From positions 620,001-684,000 of the forward strand of contig CAWEUK010000003.1 in assembly GCA_963812245.1 (NCBI GenBank): a DNA stretch of 64,000 nt, written 5' to 3'. Origin of the DNA: Salsipaludibacter sp963812245 (GTDB taxonomy: Bacteria; Actinomycetota; Nitriliruptoria; Nitriliruptorales; Nitriliruptoraceae). A program made the translations under genes and the position numbers. A model generated the notes under the pieces. That model ran no database searches. It had not been told where the DNA came from and worked only from the letters and a program-made list of their open reading frames with translations. Shown piece by piece: positions 34,647 to 44,090 of this stretch. Every line of letters begins with the position of its first letter. The stretch's first letter is position 1.

Positions 34647-35072
34647 ATGATCAGTGAGTTCAAGGAATTCATCAACCGTGGCAACGTCATCGACCTGGCC
34701 GTGGCGGTGATCCTGGCGGCCGCGTTCACACCGATCGTGACCGCCATCGTGGACCGCGTGATCATGCCGATCATCGGAGTGATCTTCGGGCAGCCCAACT
34801 TCGACGCCATCGGCACCTTCGCCTGCGCCGAGCCGACCGAGGGTGCCGAAGGCATCGTCAACGCCGCAGGGCAGCTGTGCCAGGGCTCCATCGGTGCCGT
34901 GCTGACCGCGCTGGTGTCGTTCCTCCTGGTGGCGTTCGCGGTCTTCCTCATCGTCAAGGCCAACAACCGGATGCAGGGTCCGGAGGAGGTCACCGAAGGA
35001 GATGCACGCACGGAGGAGGCCAGCCTGCTGGCCGAGATCCGCGACCAGCTCGCCTCCCGCCCGCTGAACTGA
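34647..35072 (+). CDS. mscL: Large-conductance mechanosensitive channel
   Basis: 141 residues starting MISEFKEFINRGNVIDLAVAVI, the MscL signature. Two membrane helices (about 18-45 and 84-106) and a charged C-terminal helix follow. It releases solutes at high membrane tension. A -10-like TAGCCT at 34529 would give a leader of about 105 bases with a repeated CATCCACCACAG (34596 and 34620). An in-frame ATG at 34545 would add 34 unrelated residues and is rejected. It is convergent with the malic enzyme. Confidence 0.93.
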   Translation: MISEFKEFINRGNVIDLAVAVILAAAFTPIVTAIVDRVIMPIIGVIFGQPNFDAIGTFACAEPTEGAEGIVNAAGQLCQGSIGAVLTALVSFLLVAFAVFLIVKANNRMQGPEEVTEGDARTEEASLLAEIRDQLASRPLN

Positions 35073-35130
35073 GCACCACCCCACGATTCGGCGGCCCCCG
35101 ACCCGTGCGGTGTCGTGTGTCGCGGGCGCG

Positions 35131-36597
35131 TCAGATCGTGATGGCCCGTCGCACCGCGGCATGGGCGGCGCGGGCGGCTTCCTGCTCCAGCGACCCCCGT
35201 GATCCCGGCCTGACGTGATCCTGGTGTCGGGCCACCTCGGCGACGGCCGCCGCCACACGTGGTGCCACGGTGCGGTCGAACGGGGAGGGGATGACGTGAT
35301 CGGCCGCGAGGTCGTCGCCCACGATGGAGGCGATGGCATTCGCCGCCGCGATCTTCATCTCGTCGGTCACCGCCGTGGCCGCTGCATCCAGCAGGCCACG
35401 GAACAACCCCGGGAAGCACAACACGTTGTTGATCTGGTTCGGGAAGTCCGATCGTCCGGTCGCCATCACGGCGACGTGGCCAGCGGCGACGTCCGGATGG
35501 ATCTCGGGCGTGGGATTGGCCATGGCGAACACGATCGGGTCCCGGGCCATGCGCACGACGTTCTCGATCGGGAGTGAGGCCGGCCCCGAGACGCCGATGA
35601 AGACGTCGGCGCCTTCCAGCGCGACGTCCTGGCCCCCCGCCAGGCCGCGAGGGTTGGTCTGTTTGGCCAGGCGGCGCCGAATCGGGTCCATGCCCCGGGA
35701 ACGGCGGGGCTGGATGATCCCGTCCCGGTCGACGCCGACCAGGTCGGTGATGCCCGCCGCCTGCAACAGGTTGGCGATCGCCACACCGGCCGACCCGATG
35801 CCCTGCACCACCACGCGCAGGTCCGCCAGCGGCTTGTCCACCACGCGGGCGGCGTTGGTCAGCGCTGCCAGGGCCACGACGGCCGTGCCGTGCTGGTCGT
35901 CGTGGAAGACCGGGATGTCGAGGCGTTGGCGCAACTTGCCCTCGATCTCGAAGCATCGGGGTGCGGCGATGTCCTCGAGGTTGATCCCCCCGAATCCCGA
36001 GGCGATGCGCGCCACGGTGTCGACGAAGATGTCAGGATCCTGCTCGTCGACCAGGATCGGGTAGGCGTCGACGTTCGCGAAGGACTTGAACAGCATCGCC
36101 TTGCCCTCCATGACGGGCAGCGACGCGAGCGGACCGATGTCGCCGAGGCCCAGGACTGCGGAGCCGTCGGTGACGACCGCCACCGCGTTGGACTTGATGG
36201 TCAGGCGGTAGGCCTCGGTGGGATCGGCTGCGATCGCCCGACAGATCTTCGCAACCCCGGGCGTGTAGACCAGCGAGAGGTCACGGTCGTCGTTGACGAC
36301 GACCTTGTTGGCGATCTCGATCTTGCCACCCAGGTGGGCATTGACGACGTCGTCCTCGATGTCGAGGACCTCGACACCGTCGAGGTCCTGCAGTGCCGCC
36401 CCCAGCAGTCGGGCGTGGTCCTCGTCGACCACCTCGGTGCTGACGGAGCGGATGATGACGTGGCGCGACGCCTCCAGGCGTTCCGATCCCACCAGGTCGG
36501 CGCCGGTCTCGTCGATGACCGCGGTCACGCGCCCGAACATGCCGGGCAGGTTCTGGAGCGCGAGTCGATAGGTGACGCGCTGTTGGGGTTGCGGCAC
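35131..36597 (-). CDS. NAD(P)-dependent malic enzyme with N-terminal ACT domain
   Basis: 488 residues from GTG 36597 (AAGGA 7 bases upstream). An ACT-like regulatory domain covers about residues 6-80, then the malic enzyme core: LVYTPGVAKICRAI, the lysine region LTIKSNAVAVVTDGSAVLGLGDIG, the metal site GGINLEDIAAPRCFEIE, and an NAD-binding VVQGIGSAGVAIANLL. It decarboxylates malate to pyruvate. The ACT domain suggests allosteric control by an amino acid or other ligand. A minus-strand -10-like TACGCT lies at 36639-36634. Confidence 0.92.
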   Translation of the reverse strand: MPQPQQRVTYRLALQNLPGMFGRVTAVIDETGADLVGSERLEASRHVIIRSVSTEVVDEDHARLLGAALQDLDGVEVLDIEDDVVNAHLGGKIEIANKVVVNDDRDLSLVYTPGVAKICRAIAADPTEAYRLTIKSNAVAVVTDGSAVLGLGDIGPLASLPVMEGKAMLFKSFANVDAYPILVDEQDPDIFVDTVARIASGFGGINLEDIAAPRCFEIEGKLRQRLDIPVFHDDQHGTAVVALAALTNAARVVDKPLADLRVVVQGIGSAGVAIANLLQAAGITDLVGVDRDGIIQPRRSRGMDPIRRRLAKQTNPRGLAGGQDVALEGADVFIGVSGPASLPIENVVRMARDPIVFAMANPTPEIHPDVAAGHVAVMATGRSDFPNQINNVLCFPGLFRGLLDAAATAVTDEMKIAAANAIASIVGDDLAADHVIPSPFDRTVAPRVAAAVAEVARHQDHVRPGSRGSLEQEAARAAHAAVRRAITI

Positions 36598-36779
36598 GTG
36601 GTGATCCTTGGCCGGCCGGCTGGTCAGCGCTGCAGCGTAGGCCCTGCGGCGTCCGGGTAGCGTCGCGCCCTCGACTCGCCGCTCCGTCATGCCGGCCGGT
36701 CGCTGCCGCGGCCAGTTGACCGCGACATCCCGCCTGCGAGCATGACCGGGACCCACTCCGTCAACGAGGATGGTGACAC

Positions 36780-37496
36780 ATGGAGGTTGCGCGCCACCCG
36801 ACCGGGTTCACCGGTGTGCTGTGTGATCTTGACGGGGTGCTGCTCGACTACCACCGAGCGGAGCAGCAAGCCTTCGCCGGGGTGGCGATGCGGCTGGGGT
36901 TGCACGACGTCGACCGCGCACGCGGGATCTATGCCGGGATCAACCAGGGCCTGTGGGACGCCTACGAGCGTGGCGAGGTGTCGGCCGAGGAGTTGCGCAT
37001 CCGACGGTGGGAGGAGTGGCTGCACGCGCACGACCTCGAGCGTGGTGAGGCCGCCGGCGTGTCCGACACCTACCTCGACCTGCTCACGCGGTCACCGGCC
37101 GTGATGCCCGGTGCTGTCCAGGCGTTGCGTGTGATGGCCCGCCGGGTGCCGGTGGTGGCGGTCACGAACGGGTTCGCCCAGGTCGCGCATGGTCGCCTCC
37201 GGGCCTCGGGAAGCCTGGCCGACCTGCGCGGGGTCGTGGCCGCGGACGACGTCGGGGCTCCGAAGCCCGATCCGGCCATGTTCCGGGCCGGGCTGGCGCT
37301 GTTGGGCGATCCCGACCCCGCGACCGTCGTGATGATCGGGGACAATCACCACGCCGACGTTGCCGGGGCAGCAGCGGTGGGACTGCGGGCGGCGTGGGTC
37401 GCTTCCGACGACCAGCCGGAACCAGAGCCGCACGTGGCCGCCCTGCGAGGCCCCGACCTGGCCTCGATCGTCGCCCGACTGTGGTCGGGTGCCTGA
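36780..37496 (+). CDS. HAD-superfamily hydrolase (YjjG/phosphoglycolate phosphatase-like)
   Basis: 238 residues. Motif I is CDLDGVLLDY, motif II VVAVTNGF, motif III the Lys in GAPKPDPAMF, and motif IV IGDNHHADVAGA. A helical cap lies between I and II, as in YjjG-type nucleotidases. The substrate is not predictable. It is divergent from the malic enzyme gene. Confidence 0.85.
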   Translation: MEVARHPTGFTGVLCDLDGVLLDYHRAEQQAFAGVAMRLGLHDVDRARGIYAGINQGLWDAYERGEVSAEELRIRRWEEWLHAHDLERGEAAGVSDTYLDLLTRSPAVMPGAVQALRVMARRVPVVAVTNGFAQVAHGRLRASGSLADLRGVVAADDVGAPKPDPAMFRAGLALLGDPDPATVVMIGDNHHADVAGAAAVGLRAAWVASDDQPEPEPHVAALRGPDLASIVARLWSGA

Positions 37497-37514
37497 CACG
37501 CCATCACCCGATGG

Positions 37515-38114
37515 TCAGCCCTGCAGTCGCGCCAGTGCCTCGTCGGCCGTCACGACCGCCTCACAGGCCAGGCCCAGGTTCGCCAGCGACGCCTCGTGGG
37601 TGGCCTGGTCCGCCGCGGCGACGCAGTCGGCGACCACGTGGACGTGGAAGCCCAGGTCGGTGCCGTGCCGAGCGGTCTGTTCGACCGTGAGATTGGTGGC
37701 GACGCCGGTCACCAACAGGGTGTCGATGTCGCGGTCCAGCAGGTGACCCGGCAGGTCACACGCCGACAACCCCGACAGGCGCTGGTTGTCGCTGACCAGA
37801 TCGTCGTCCTGCACGCCGATGTCCTCGGCCAGGGCCGCACCCCACGACTCGGGGCGGAACTGTTCCGCGGCGCCCGCAACCATGCGCATGAAGTCGGTGT
37901 TGGTGACCAGGGCGCCGTTGCCGACCGGGATCGTGAATCGGGTGAAGACGATCGGCACCCCGAGATCCCGGGCACGGTCGTGGAAGGAACGGGCGCGCTC
38001 GACCACCCCCGACGTGGCGACCGGTTCGGCCAGCATCGGTCCGAACAGCCCATCCGGGTGGATGACGTTGTGCTGCCAGTGCAGCGCGAGGACGGCGGTC
38101 GTTGCCACGTTCAT
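37515..38114 (-). CDS. Isochorismatase-fold protein lacking the usual catalytic residues
   Basis: 199 residues from ATG 38114 (AAGGA upstream). The fold is clear (AVLALHWQHNVI, GVPIVFTRFTIP, LVTGVATNLTVEQTARHGTDLGFHVHVVADC). The cysteine-hydrolase Asp of DxQ is His, the Lys region reads LVSDNQRLSG, and the nucleophile Cys position of ATxxCVxxTA is Thr. All three catalytic positions appear changed, so amidase activity is doubtful. It is divergent from the ABC transporter, sharing an intergenic region with GGTGCA/TGCACC arms (38164-38188). Confidence 0.82.
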   Translation of the reverse strand: MNVATTAVLALHWQHNVIHPDGLFGPMLAEPVATSGVVERARSFHDRARDLGVPIVFTRFTIPVGNGALVTNTDFMRMVAGAAEQFRPESWGAALAEDIGVQDDDLVSDNQRLSGLSACDLPGHLLDRDIDTLLVTGVATNLTVEQTARHGTDLGFHVHVVADCVAAADQATHEASLANLGLACEAVVTADEALARLQG

Positions 38115-38261
38115 GGGAATGGTCCTTGGCAGGATCGGGCCGGACGTACTCCGGCACGTCGAAGGTGCAGTGTAGATTTCCTTGCACCCGCGGACTGGTG
38201 GCCACGGCACCCGGCCCGGGCCGCGAACGACAATGGCAGCGACATCGACGCAAGGCAGACC

Positions 38262-39245
38262 GTGGACACCCGTTCCGACATGGCGATCGAGGCAACCGGT
38301 CTGGTCAAGCACTTCGGCGAGACGGTTGCCCTCGACGGGTTGGACCTGCATGTGCCGACTGGCACCGTCATGGGGATGTTGGGACCCAACGGTGCCGGCA
38401 AGACCACGGCAGTGCGCATCCTCACCACGCTGTTGCGGCCCGACGCCGGTTCCGGCCGGGTCGCGGGCATCGACGTGGTGGCGGAACCCACCAGGGTGCG
38501 GTCCAGGATCGGACTCACGGGCCAGTTCGCCGCCGTCGACGAACACCTCACGGGCCACGAGAACGTGGTGATGATCGGTCGACTTGCTGGCCTGGGCAAG
38601 TCCGATGCCGGGGTGCGGGCGGATGATCTGTTGGCGCGGTTCGGCCTGTCAGACGCTGCCGATCGACCCACGAAGGGCTATTCGGGCGGCATGCGACGTC
38701 GACTCGACCTTGCCGCATCCTTGACCACGTCACCCGACATCGTGTTCCTGGACGAGCCCACCACCGGGCTGGACCCGGCCAGTCGGCTCAGCCTGTGGGA
38801 GGTGATCCGCGAGGTCGTGGCGACCGGCACCACCGTGTTGCTGACGACGCAGTACCTCGAGGAGGCCGACGTGCTGGCGGACGAGATCCTGGTCATCGAC
38901 CACGGTCGTGAAATCGCCCGCGGCACCGCGAACCAGTTGAAGGCCGACGTCGGTGGCGAGACGGTGTCGGTGGAGGTGGTCGACGCCGCCCGCATCGACG
39001 AGGCCCGCATCGCACTGCTCGCCATCGCGGGGGAGGAGGTGCACGTCGACGAGCGCGCCTCGAGGCTGTCGTTCCCGGTCCACGGGGACAGTTCCCGTCT
39101 GGCCGCCACGGTGCGGGCACTGGACGATGCCGACATCGCGGTCGCGGACCTGGCGATGCGGCGACCGTCGCTTGACGACGTGTTCCTGTCCCTGACCGGG
39201 CGCACGGCCACCGAGGGCGACACCGACGAATCGATCGACGCATGA
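38262..39245 (+). CDS. ABC transporter ATP-binding protein, DrrA-type
   Basis: 327 residues from GTG 38262 (AAGG upstream; ATG 38280 is an alternative). Walker A GPNGAGKTT, signature YSGGMRRRLDLA, Walker B IVFLDEPTT and the switch-type TTQYLEEADVLAD are intact. The C-terminal extension (about 220-310) is the DrrA-type regulatory region. With the permease at 39242 it forms an exporter of the daunorubicin-resistance/nodulation (ABC-2) class. The substrate is unknown. Confidence 0.92.
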   Translation: MDTRSDMAIEATGLVKHFGETVALDGLDLHVPTGTVMGMLGPNGAGKTTAVRILTTLLRPDAGSGRVAGIDVVAEPTRVRSRIGLTGQFAAVDEHLTGHENVVMIGRLAGLGKSDAGVRADDLLARFGLSDAADRPTKGYSGGMRRRLDLAASLTTSPDIVFLDEPTTGLDPASRLSLWEVIREVVATGTTVLLTTQYLEEADVLADEILVIDHGREIARGTANQLKADVGGETVSVEVVDAARIDEARIALLAIAGEEVHVDERASRLSFPVHGDSSRLAATVRALDDADIAVADLAMRRPSLDDVFLSLTGRTATEGDTDESIDA

Positions 39246-40093
39246 GCACCGCAGCCACCTCGACCACGACGGGACGCTCGACCGCGGCGGTCGCGCGCAA
39301 CCACCAGGGCACGCTGCTGCGCGACACGCCGATCATTGCGCACCGCAACCTGCTGCGTGTCGCACGGCAACCCCAGATCGCCATCTTCGTCGTGATCCAG
39401 CCGATCATGTTCGTGCTGCTGTTCCGGTACGTGTTCGGCACCGCGATCCCGATCCCGGGCTTCGACTACGTGCAGTACCTGATCCCGGGGATCATGGCCC
39501 AGACGTTGGTCTTCGGGTCGGCGATCACGGCGGTCGGCATCACCGAGGACCTCAAGGGTGGCATCATCGACAGGTTCCGGGCGCTGCCGATGTCCTCGGG
39601 CGCCGTCATGGCGGGTCGCGTGATCGCCGACCTGGCGATCAACACCGTGAGCCTGTTCGTCATGCTGGCAATCGGGTACCTCGTCGGATTCCGCATCATC
39701 ACCTCGGTCTGGGAGGGGCTGCTTGCCCTGGCATTGCTGGCGGGCCTGGCGATGGCCTTCTCGTGGATCTCGGCCGTGATCGGCCTGGCCGTCAAGGAAC
39801 CCGAGGCGGCCCAGTCTGCGGGCTTCATCTGGTTGTTCCCACTCACCTTCATCTCCTCGGTGTTCGTCCCCACGCTCGGCATGCCGGCTCCGTTGCGGTA
39901 CTTCGCCGAGCACATCAACCCGGTCAGCCACGTCTCGAATGCGGCGCGAGCCCTGACCGTGGGCGGATACCTGTGTGGCGCGCAGGTGTGCACCGATCCG
40001 TGGCCGCCGGTGTGGTGGTCACTGGTGTGGATCGTGGGCATCACGGCGGTGTTCCTGCCGCTGTCGATCTGGATGTGGCGCCGCCTGTCCTGA
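39242..40093 (+). CDS. ABC-2 type transporter permease, DrrB-like
   Basis: 283 residues with six hydrophobic segments after a short soluble N-terminus. The start overlaps the ATPase stop by 4 bases (ATGA). The family pattern is seen in YLIPGIMAQTLVFGSAITAVGITEDLKGGIIDRFRALPMS and FVPTLGMPAPLRYFAEHINPVS. It is the membrane half of the exporter with the ATPase at 38262. Confidence 0.92.
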   Translation: MSTAATSTTTGRSTAAVARNHQGTLLRDTPIIAHRNLLRVARQPQIAIFVVIQPIMFVLLFRYVFGTAIPIPGFDYVQYLIPGIMAQTLVFGSAITAVGITEDLKGGIIDRFRALPMSSGAVMAGRVIADLAINTVSLFVMLAIGYLVGFRIITSVWEGLLALALLAGLAMAFSWISAVIGLAVKEPEAAQSAGFIWLFPLTFISSVFVPTLGMPAPLRYFAEHINPVSHVSNAARALTVGGYLCGAQVCTDPWPPVWWSLVWIVGITAVFLPLSIWMWRRLS

Positions 40094-40245
40094 CCCGGGC
40101 GCGCAGGACCTGACACGCCGGGTTGCGCGTCGATCGCACCACCGAAGGTGATGGCCGCACGCGGTCGTTGGCGCCATCCATGGCGGGCCGTGGGCTGGGG
40201 ACGTCAACCTATGCTGGCCGCACCGCCCGATCGAGTGAGACCACC

Positions 40246-42648
40246 ATGGACACCACTGCCTCCCCGGAGCCCACGACCGCAGACGTCACGACGGACGCTG
40301 CAACCATCGTCGCGGGGCTGTCGCGATCGGAGAAGATCAGCCTGATGTCCGGCGCGGACTTCTGGCACGGCCCCGGCCTGCCCGACCACGGGGTGCCCTC
40401 CATCATGCTGACCGACGGCCCCCACGGGCTGCGAAAGCAGGTTGCCGCCAGTGACCGTGTGGAGTTGGCGGACTCGGTCCCGGCCACGTGCTTTCCGACG
40501 GCGGTCGGGTTGGGGTCGACGTGGGACGTCGACCTGTTGGGACGCATCGGCGCTGCGCTGGGCCGCGAGTCACGGGCCGAGGAGGTCGGGGTCCTGCTCG
40601 GACCCGGGCTCAACATCAAGCGTCACCCCGCCGGTGGCCGCAACTTCGAGTACTTCTCCGAGGACCCCTTCCTGGCGGGCAAGGCGGCCGCTGCCCTGGT
40701 GCGCGGCATCCAGTCCGAGGGCGTTGGCGCGTCCATCAAGCACTACGCGGCCAACAACCAGGAGGCGTTCCGGATGCGCGTCGACACCATCGTCGACGAA
40801 CGAACCCTGCGCGAGATCTACCTCACCGGGTTCGAGATCGCGGTCAAGGAGTCCAATCCCTGGACCGTGATGTCTGCCTACAACCTCGTCAACGGCGAAC
40901 ATGCCGGCGAGTCTCGCCGCCTGCTCACCGACATCCTGCGCGACGAATGGGGCTTCGACGGACTGGTGATGTCCGACTGGCTCGCGGTGGCAGATCGTCC
41001 CCGCGGGATCCACGCCGGGATGGACCTCGAGATGCCCGGGTCGGGAGGGACATGGGACGACCGGATCGAGGCTGCCCTGGAGGCCGGTGACCTCGACGAG
41101 GTCGACCTCGACCTGGCCTGCACGCGTGTGGTTGCCCTGGTGCTGCGCGCGGGGCTGGCCGCGTCGGTGCGCAACGAGGAGGCCGGCGACCACGTCGACC
41201 TCGATGCCCACCACGACCTGGCGCGTGAGGCCGCGGCTGCCGCCACGGTGCTGCTGACCAACGACGGGATCCTGCCACTGGACGCTCCCGGCTCGATCGC
41301 CGTGATCGGGGCGTTCGCGGCGCAGCCTCGCTACCAGGGCAACGGCAGTTCCCTGGTGACCCCGACGCGGCTGGACACGGCGCTGGACGCGTTCCGGGAG
41401 CGGCTGGGCGCCGATGCCGACGTGGTGTACGTCCCCGGCTACGACGTCGTCACGGGCGAATCCACCCCGGCACAGCTCGAGGCGGCTCGGGTCGCGGCCA
41501 GCGAGGCGGACGTTGCCGTCCTGCTCGTGGGGCTGCCCGCCTCGCACGAGTCCGAGGGGTTCGATCGCACCGACCTCGCGCTGCCGGCCGACCACGATCG
41601 CCTGGTGGACGTGGTGACGACGGCCAACGAGGCCAGCGTGGTCGTGCTGGTGAACGGTGCGCCCGTGGAACTGCCGTGGGCCGACCGTCCCGCCGCCGTG
41701 CTGGAGGCATACCTGGGCGGCCAGGCCGGGGGATCGGCGCTGGTGGACGTGCTGCTGGGGGAGGCCGAACCGGGCGGCCGGCTCGCCGAGAGCTTCCCGA
41801 TCGTGGCGGCCAACCTGCCGTCGGACCGCAACTTCGCCAACCATCCCACCCAGGTCGAGTACCGGGAGGGGCCATGGGTCGGCTACCGCTTCCACGACAC
41901 GTTCGGGGTGGCCCCGCGCTTCGCCTTCGGGCACGGGCTGGGCTACACCACGTTCGACCATGACGAGGTGGCGGTGACCGGTACGGGCACCAGCCTCACC
42001 GTCAGCGCGCTGGTGACCAACACGGGCGATCGCCGGGGCAGCGACGTCGTCCAGGTGTACGTGCACGATGTCGAGTCGACCGTGACGCGGCCCGACCAGG
42101 AGCTCAAGGGATTCACCAAGGTGACCCTCGATCCCGGCGAATCGACACAGGTCGAGATCCGGCTCGACGCGCGCTCCTTCGCCATCTACGACGTCGCCGC
42201 GTCGGACTGGTTGGTCGAGGGGGGTGCCTTCGAGATCAGGGTGGGATCGTCATCCAGGGCCATTCACGCAACGATCACGGTTCAGGTCGAGTCCGACGAC
42301 GTCGTCACGCCGGCGCCGACACCCGGCAGTCCAGTCGCCACGGACAGCGAGTTCGCCGCCATGCTGGGGCGGGCGATCCCCACGCCGCGGCCGTTGCTCC
42401 CCTTCCACCAGGATTCTGCCCTGTCGGACCTCGACGAGACGGTGGTCGGGCGAGCCGCGGGCAGGGCGCTGATGCGGGTCATGGCCAAGGTCATGGCGGT
42501 CGATCCGGATGACCCCTCGGTCGACATGGTCAATGCGGTCATGGGCCAGATGCCGCTGCGTGGCATCGCCATGAGCAGTGAGTCCAGGCTGAGTCTCGAT
42601 GCACTCGACCGCATGATCGGGGTGCTGAACCGCGCGCGTTCGCGTTGA
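40246..42648 (+). CDS. Glycoside hydrolase family 3 (beta-glucosidase-like)
   Basis: 800 residues from ATG 40246. The N-terminal GH3 domain holds LTDGPHGLR, the motif IKRHPAGGRNFEYFSEDP, KHYAANNQE and the nucleophile Asp in GLVMSDWLAV. The second GH3 domain and a fibronectin III-like domain (about 600-690) follow, then a C-terminal extension of about 110 residues found in many actinobacterial beta-glucosidases. No signal peptide is present, so it probably acts on imported oligosaccharides. TATGCT near 40210 is a plausible -10. Confidence 0.92.
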   Translation: MDTTASPEPTTADVTTDAATIVAGLSRSEKISLMSGADFWHGPGLPDHGVPSIMLTDGPHGLRKQVAASDRVELADSVPATCFPTAVGLGSTWDVDLLGRIGAALGRESRAEEVGVLLGPGLNIKRHPAGGRNFEYFSEDPFLAGKAAAALVRGIQSEGVGASIKHYAANNQEAFRMRVDTIVDERTLREIYLTGFEIAVKESNPWTVMSAYNLVNGEHAGESRRLLTDILRDEWGFDGLVMSDWLAVADRPRGIHAGMDLEMPGSGGTWDDRIEAALEAGDLDEVDLDLACTRVVALVLRAGLAASVRNEEAGDHVDLDAHHDLAREAAAAATVLLTNDGILPLDAPGSIAVIGAFAAQPRYQGNGSSLVTPTRLDTALDAFRERLGADADVVYVPGYDVVTGESTPAQLEAARVAASEADVAVLLVGLPASHESEGFDRTDLALPADHDRLVDVVTTANEASVVVLVNGAPVELPWADRPAAVLEAYLGGQAGGSALVDVLLGEAEPGGRLAESFPIVAANLPSDRNFANHPTQVEYREGPWVGYRFHDTFGVAPRFAFGHGLGYTTFDHDEVAVTGTGTSLTVSALVTNTGDRRGSDVVQVYVHDVESTVTRPDQELKGFTKVTLDPGESTQVEIRLDARSFAIYDVAASDWLVEGGAFEIRVGSSSRAIHATITVQVESDDVVTPAPTPGSPVATDSEFAAMLGRAIPTPRPLLPFHQDSALSDLDETVVGRAAGRALMRVMAKVMAVDPDDPSVDMVNAVMGQMPLRGIAMSSESRLSLDALDRMIGVLNRARSR

Positions 42649-42703
42649 GCCGGAATGGTGTCCGGCACCCAGCAGGGCACCGCCGGGTGGCAGGCCATCC
42701 GCA

Positions 42704-43126
42704 TCACACCAGCGATCGGAGCCATGCCCAGGCGCGTTCGAACGGGTTGCCGCCGGATGCCGCCGGTGTCGACTTGGGTGGCGGTGGGGTCTTGCCGTCC
42801 AGGCGGGCGAGGTTCGCGGCCTCGGCCCTGCGTGCGCGGGTGATCCGGTACCAGGCGAACGAGCCGGTGATGGCGCCCAGCAGCACCGCCTGGATGGCGA
42901 CGGCCAGCAGGTCGGGAAGCGCGAACAGCGCCACCAACGGGGCGATGAGCCATGCAACCTTCCAGTACTTCTGCTGGTTGCGGGCCGTGTACACCGCCAG
43001 ACGTGCGTCCTTGCGTCGGCGCATGGCCTGACCGCGGGCCACGGCGCGGAGGATCTCGCGACGCTGGCCGAACGACAACTCCGACCAGGCACGCTGGTAG
43101 GACTCCTTGTCCGGGATCCGAGCCAT
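42704..43126 (-). CDS. Small membrane protein, function unknown
   Basis: 140 residues. A charged helical N-terminal region (MARIPDKESYQRAWSELSF and RRRKDARLAVYTARNQQ) precedes two hydrophobic segments at about 58-72 and 73-93, then a Pro-rich linker and WAWLRSLV. The ATG at 43126 is preferred over the upstream ATG at 43288, which would read through the alkB promoter region. No family is recognised with confidence. Confidence 0.6.
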   Translation of the reverse strand: MARIPDKESYQRAWSELSFGQRREILRAVARGQAMRRRKDARLAVYTARNQQKYWKVAWLIAPLVALFALPDLLAVAIQAVLLGAITGSFAWYRITRARRAEAANLARLDGKTPPPPKSTPAASGGNPFERAWAWLRSLV

Positions 43127-43281
43127 GGGCGCATGCGAGGCCGGGGAGGCGTGCGTCCCCATGGCCAGGCACCGCGAGCGTAGGCCCCCGGCGGGTGCGG
43201 GCCGACCGGCCGGGCCGTCGGCAGTCGCGAAGGCCCTGGCGAAGGCCCTGGCGCCGAGGGAAACACTTCCACTCGGGTGGG

Positions 43282-43310
43282 CGAACATGTGTTCGATCAG
43301 GCGCTACCAT
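43282..43310 (+). promoter_or_regulatory. LexA (SOS) box over the alkB promoter
   Basis: CGAACATGTGTTCG at 43282-43295 fits the actinobacterial SOS box CGAACRNRYGTTCG at every position and occupies the -35 area. TACCAT at 43305-43310 is the -10, six bases before the ATG of alkB. Confidence 0.8.
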
Positions 43311-43316
43311 GCCGGC

Positions 43317-44021
43317 ATGAGCTCTCACGCCCGCGCCCGACCATCCGAGCCCTCCAGCACAGGGGTGCCGGAACCCGAACGGATCGCGGTCGTGGCACTG
43401 GCACCCCGGCAACTGCGGCTGGGCGACGACCCCGCCGACGAACCCGACTTCGATCGGGAATTCGTGCGCACCGGGGGGGCCGTGCGGCGCCACCAGCTGT
43501 CGCGTGGCGCGTGGGTCGACGAGGCCGTCGGGTTCGTCCGGGGCGCCGAGTCGTTGTTCACGACCGTGCTGCGTGCCGCCGACTGGCATGTCCAACGGAT
43601 GGTGATGTTCGAGGAGGTCGTGACCTGCCCACGGCTGCAGACATCGTGGACGGTGGGGGAGTTGCCACCAGAACTGGCCCTGCTTCGAGCCATGGGGGCG
43701 ACGTTGTCGCAGCGGTACCAGGTGGCGCTGACACGCGTGTCAGCCAACCTGTACCGGGATGGCCGCGACGCGGTGGCATGGCATGGTGATCGGGGTGCGC
43801 GCGACGTCGACACCGCCACCGTCGCGATCGTGAGCCTTGGCGCCAGTCGCCCGTTCCGCCTGCGGGAACGAGATGGTCGCGGGCGGCTGCACCTGCTGCC
43901 GGCGGCAGGCGACCTGCTGGTGATGGGCGGGACCGCCCAGCGGACGTGGCAGCACGCCGTCCCGCGCGTACGAGAGGCCGGACCCCGGATCAGCCTGATG
44001 TTCCGACCGGCAGCCTGGTGA
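43317..44021 (+). CDS. alkB: AlkB-type 2-oxoglutarate/Fe(II) DNA dealkylase
   Basis: 234 residues from ATG 43317, apparently a leaderless mRNA. The iron ligands His156 and Asp158 (AWHGDRG) and His213 (TWQHAVPR) are visible, as are the 2-oxoglutarate arginine region RISLMFR (Arg224/Arg230), the nucleotide-lid-like NLYRDGRD and SLGASRPFRLR. Such proteins oxidatively remove alkyl groups from DNA or RNA bases. An SOS box at its promoter supports induction by DNA damage. Confidence 0.88.
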   Translation: MSSHARARPSEPSSTGVPEPERIAVVALAPRQLRLGDDPADEPDFDREFVRTGGAVRRHQLSRGAWVDEAVGFVRGAESLFTTVLRAADWHVQRMVMFEEVVTCPRLQTSWTVGELPPELALLRAMGATLSQRYQVALTRVSANLYRDGRDAVAWHGDRGARDVDTATVAIVSLGASRPFRLRERDGRGRLHLLPAAGDLLVMGGTAQRTWQHAVPRVREAGPRISLMFRPAAW

Positions 44022-44090
44022 CGGGTGCGTGCGGCCAGGTGGTACACCGGTGGCCCGACCTGCCCACCGCCAACGCCGCCGAGGTGCCCG

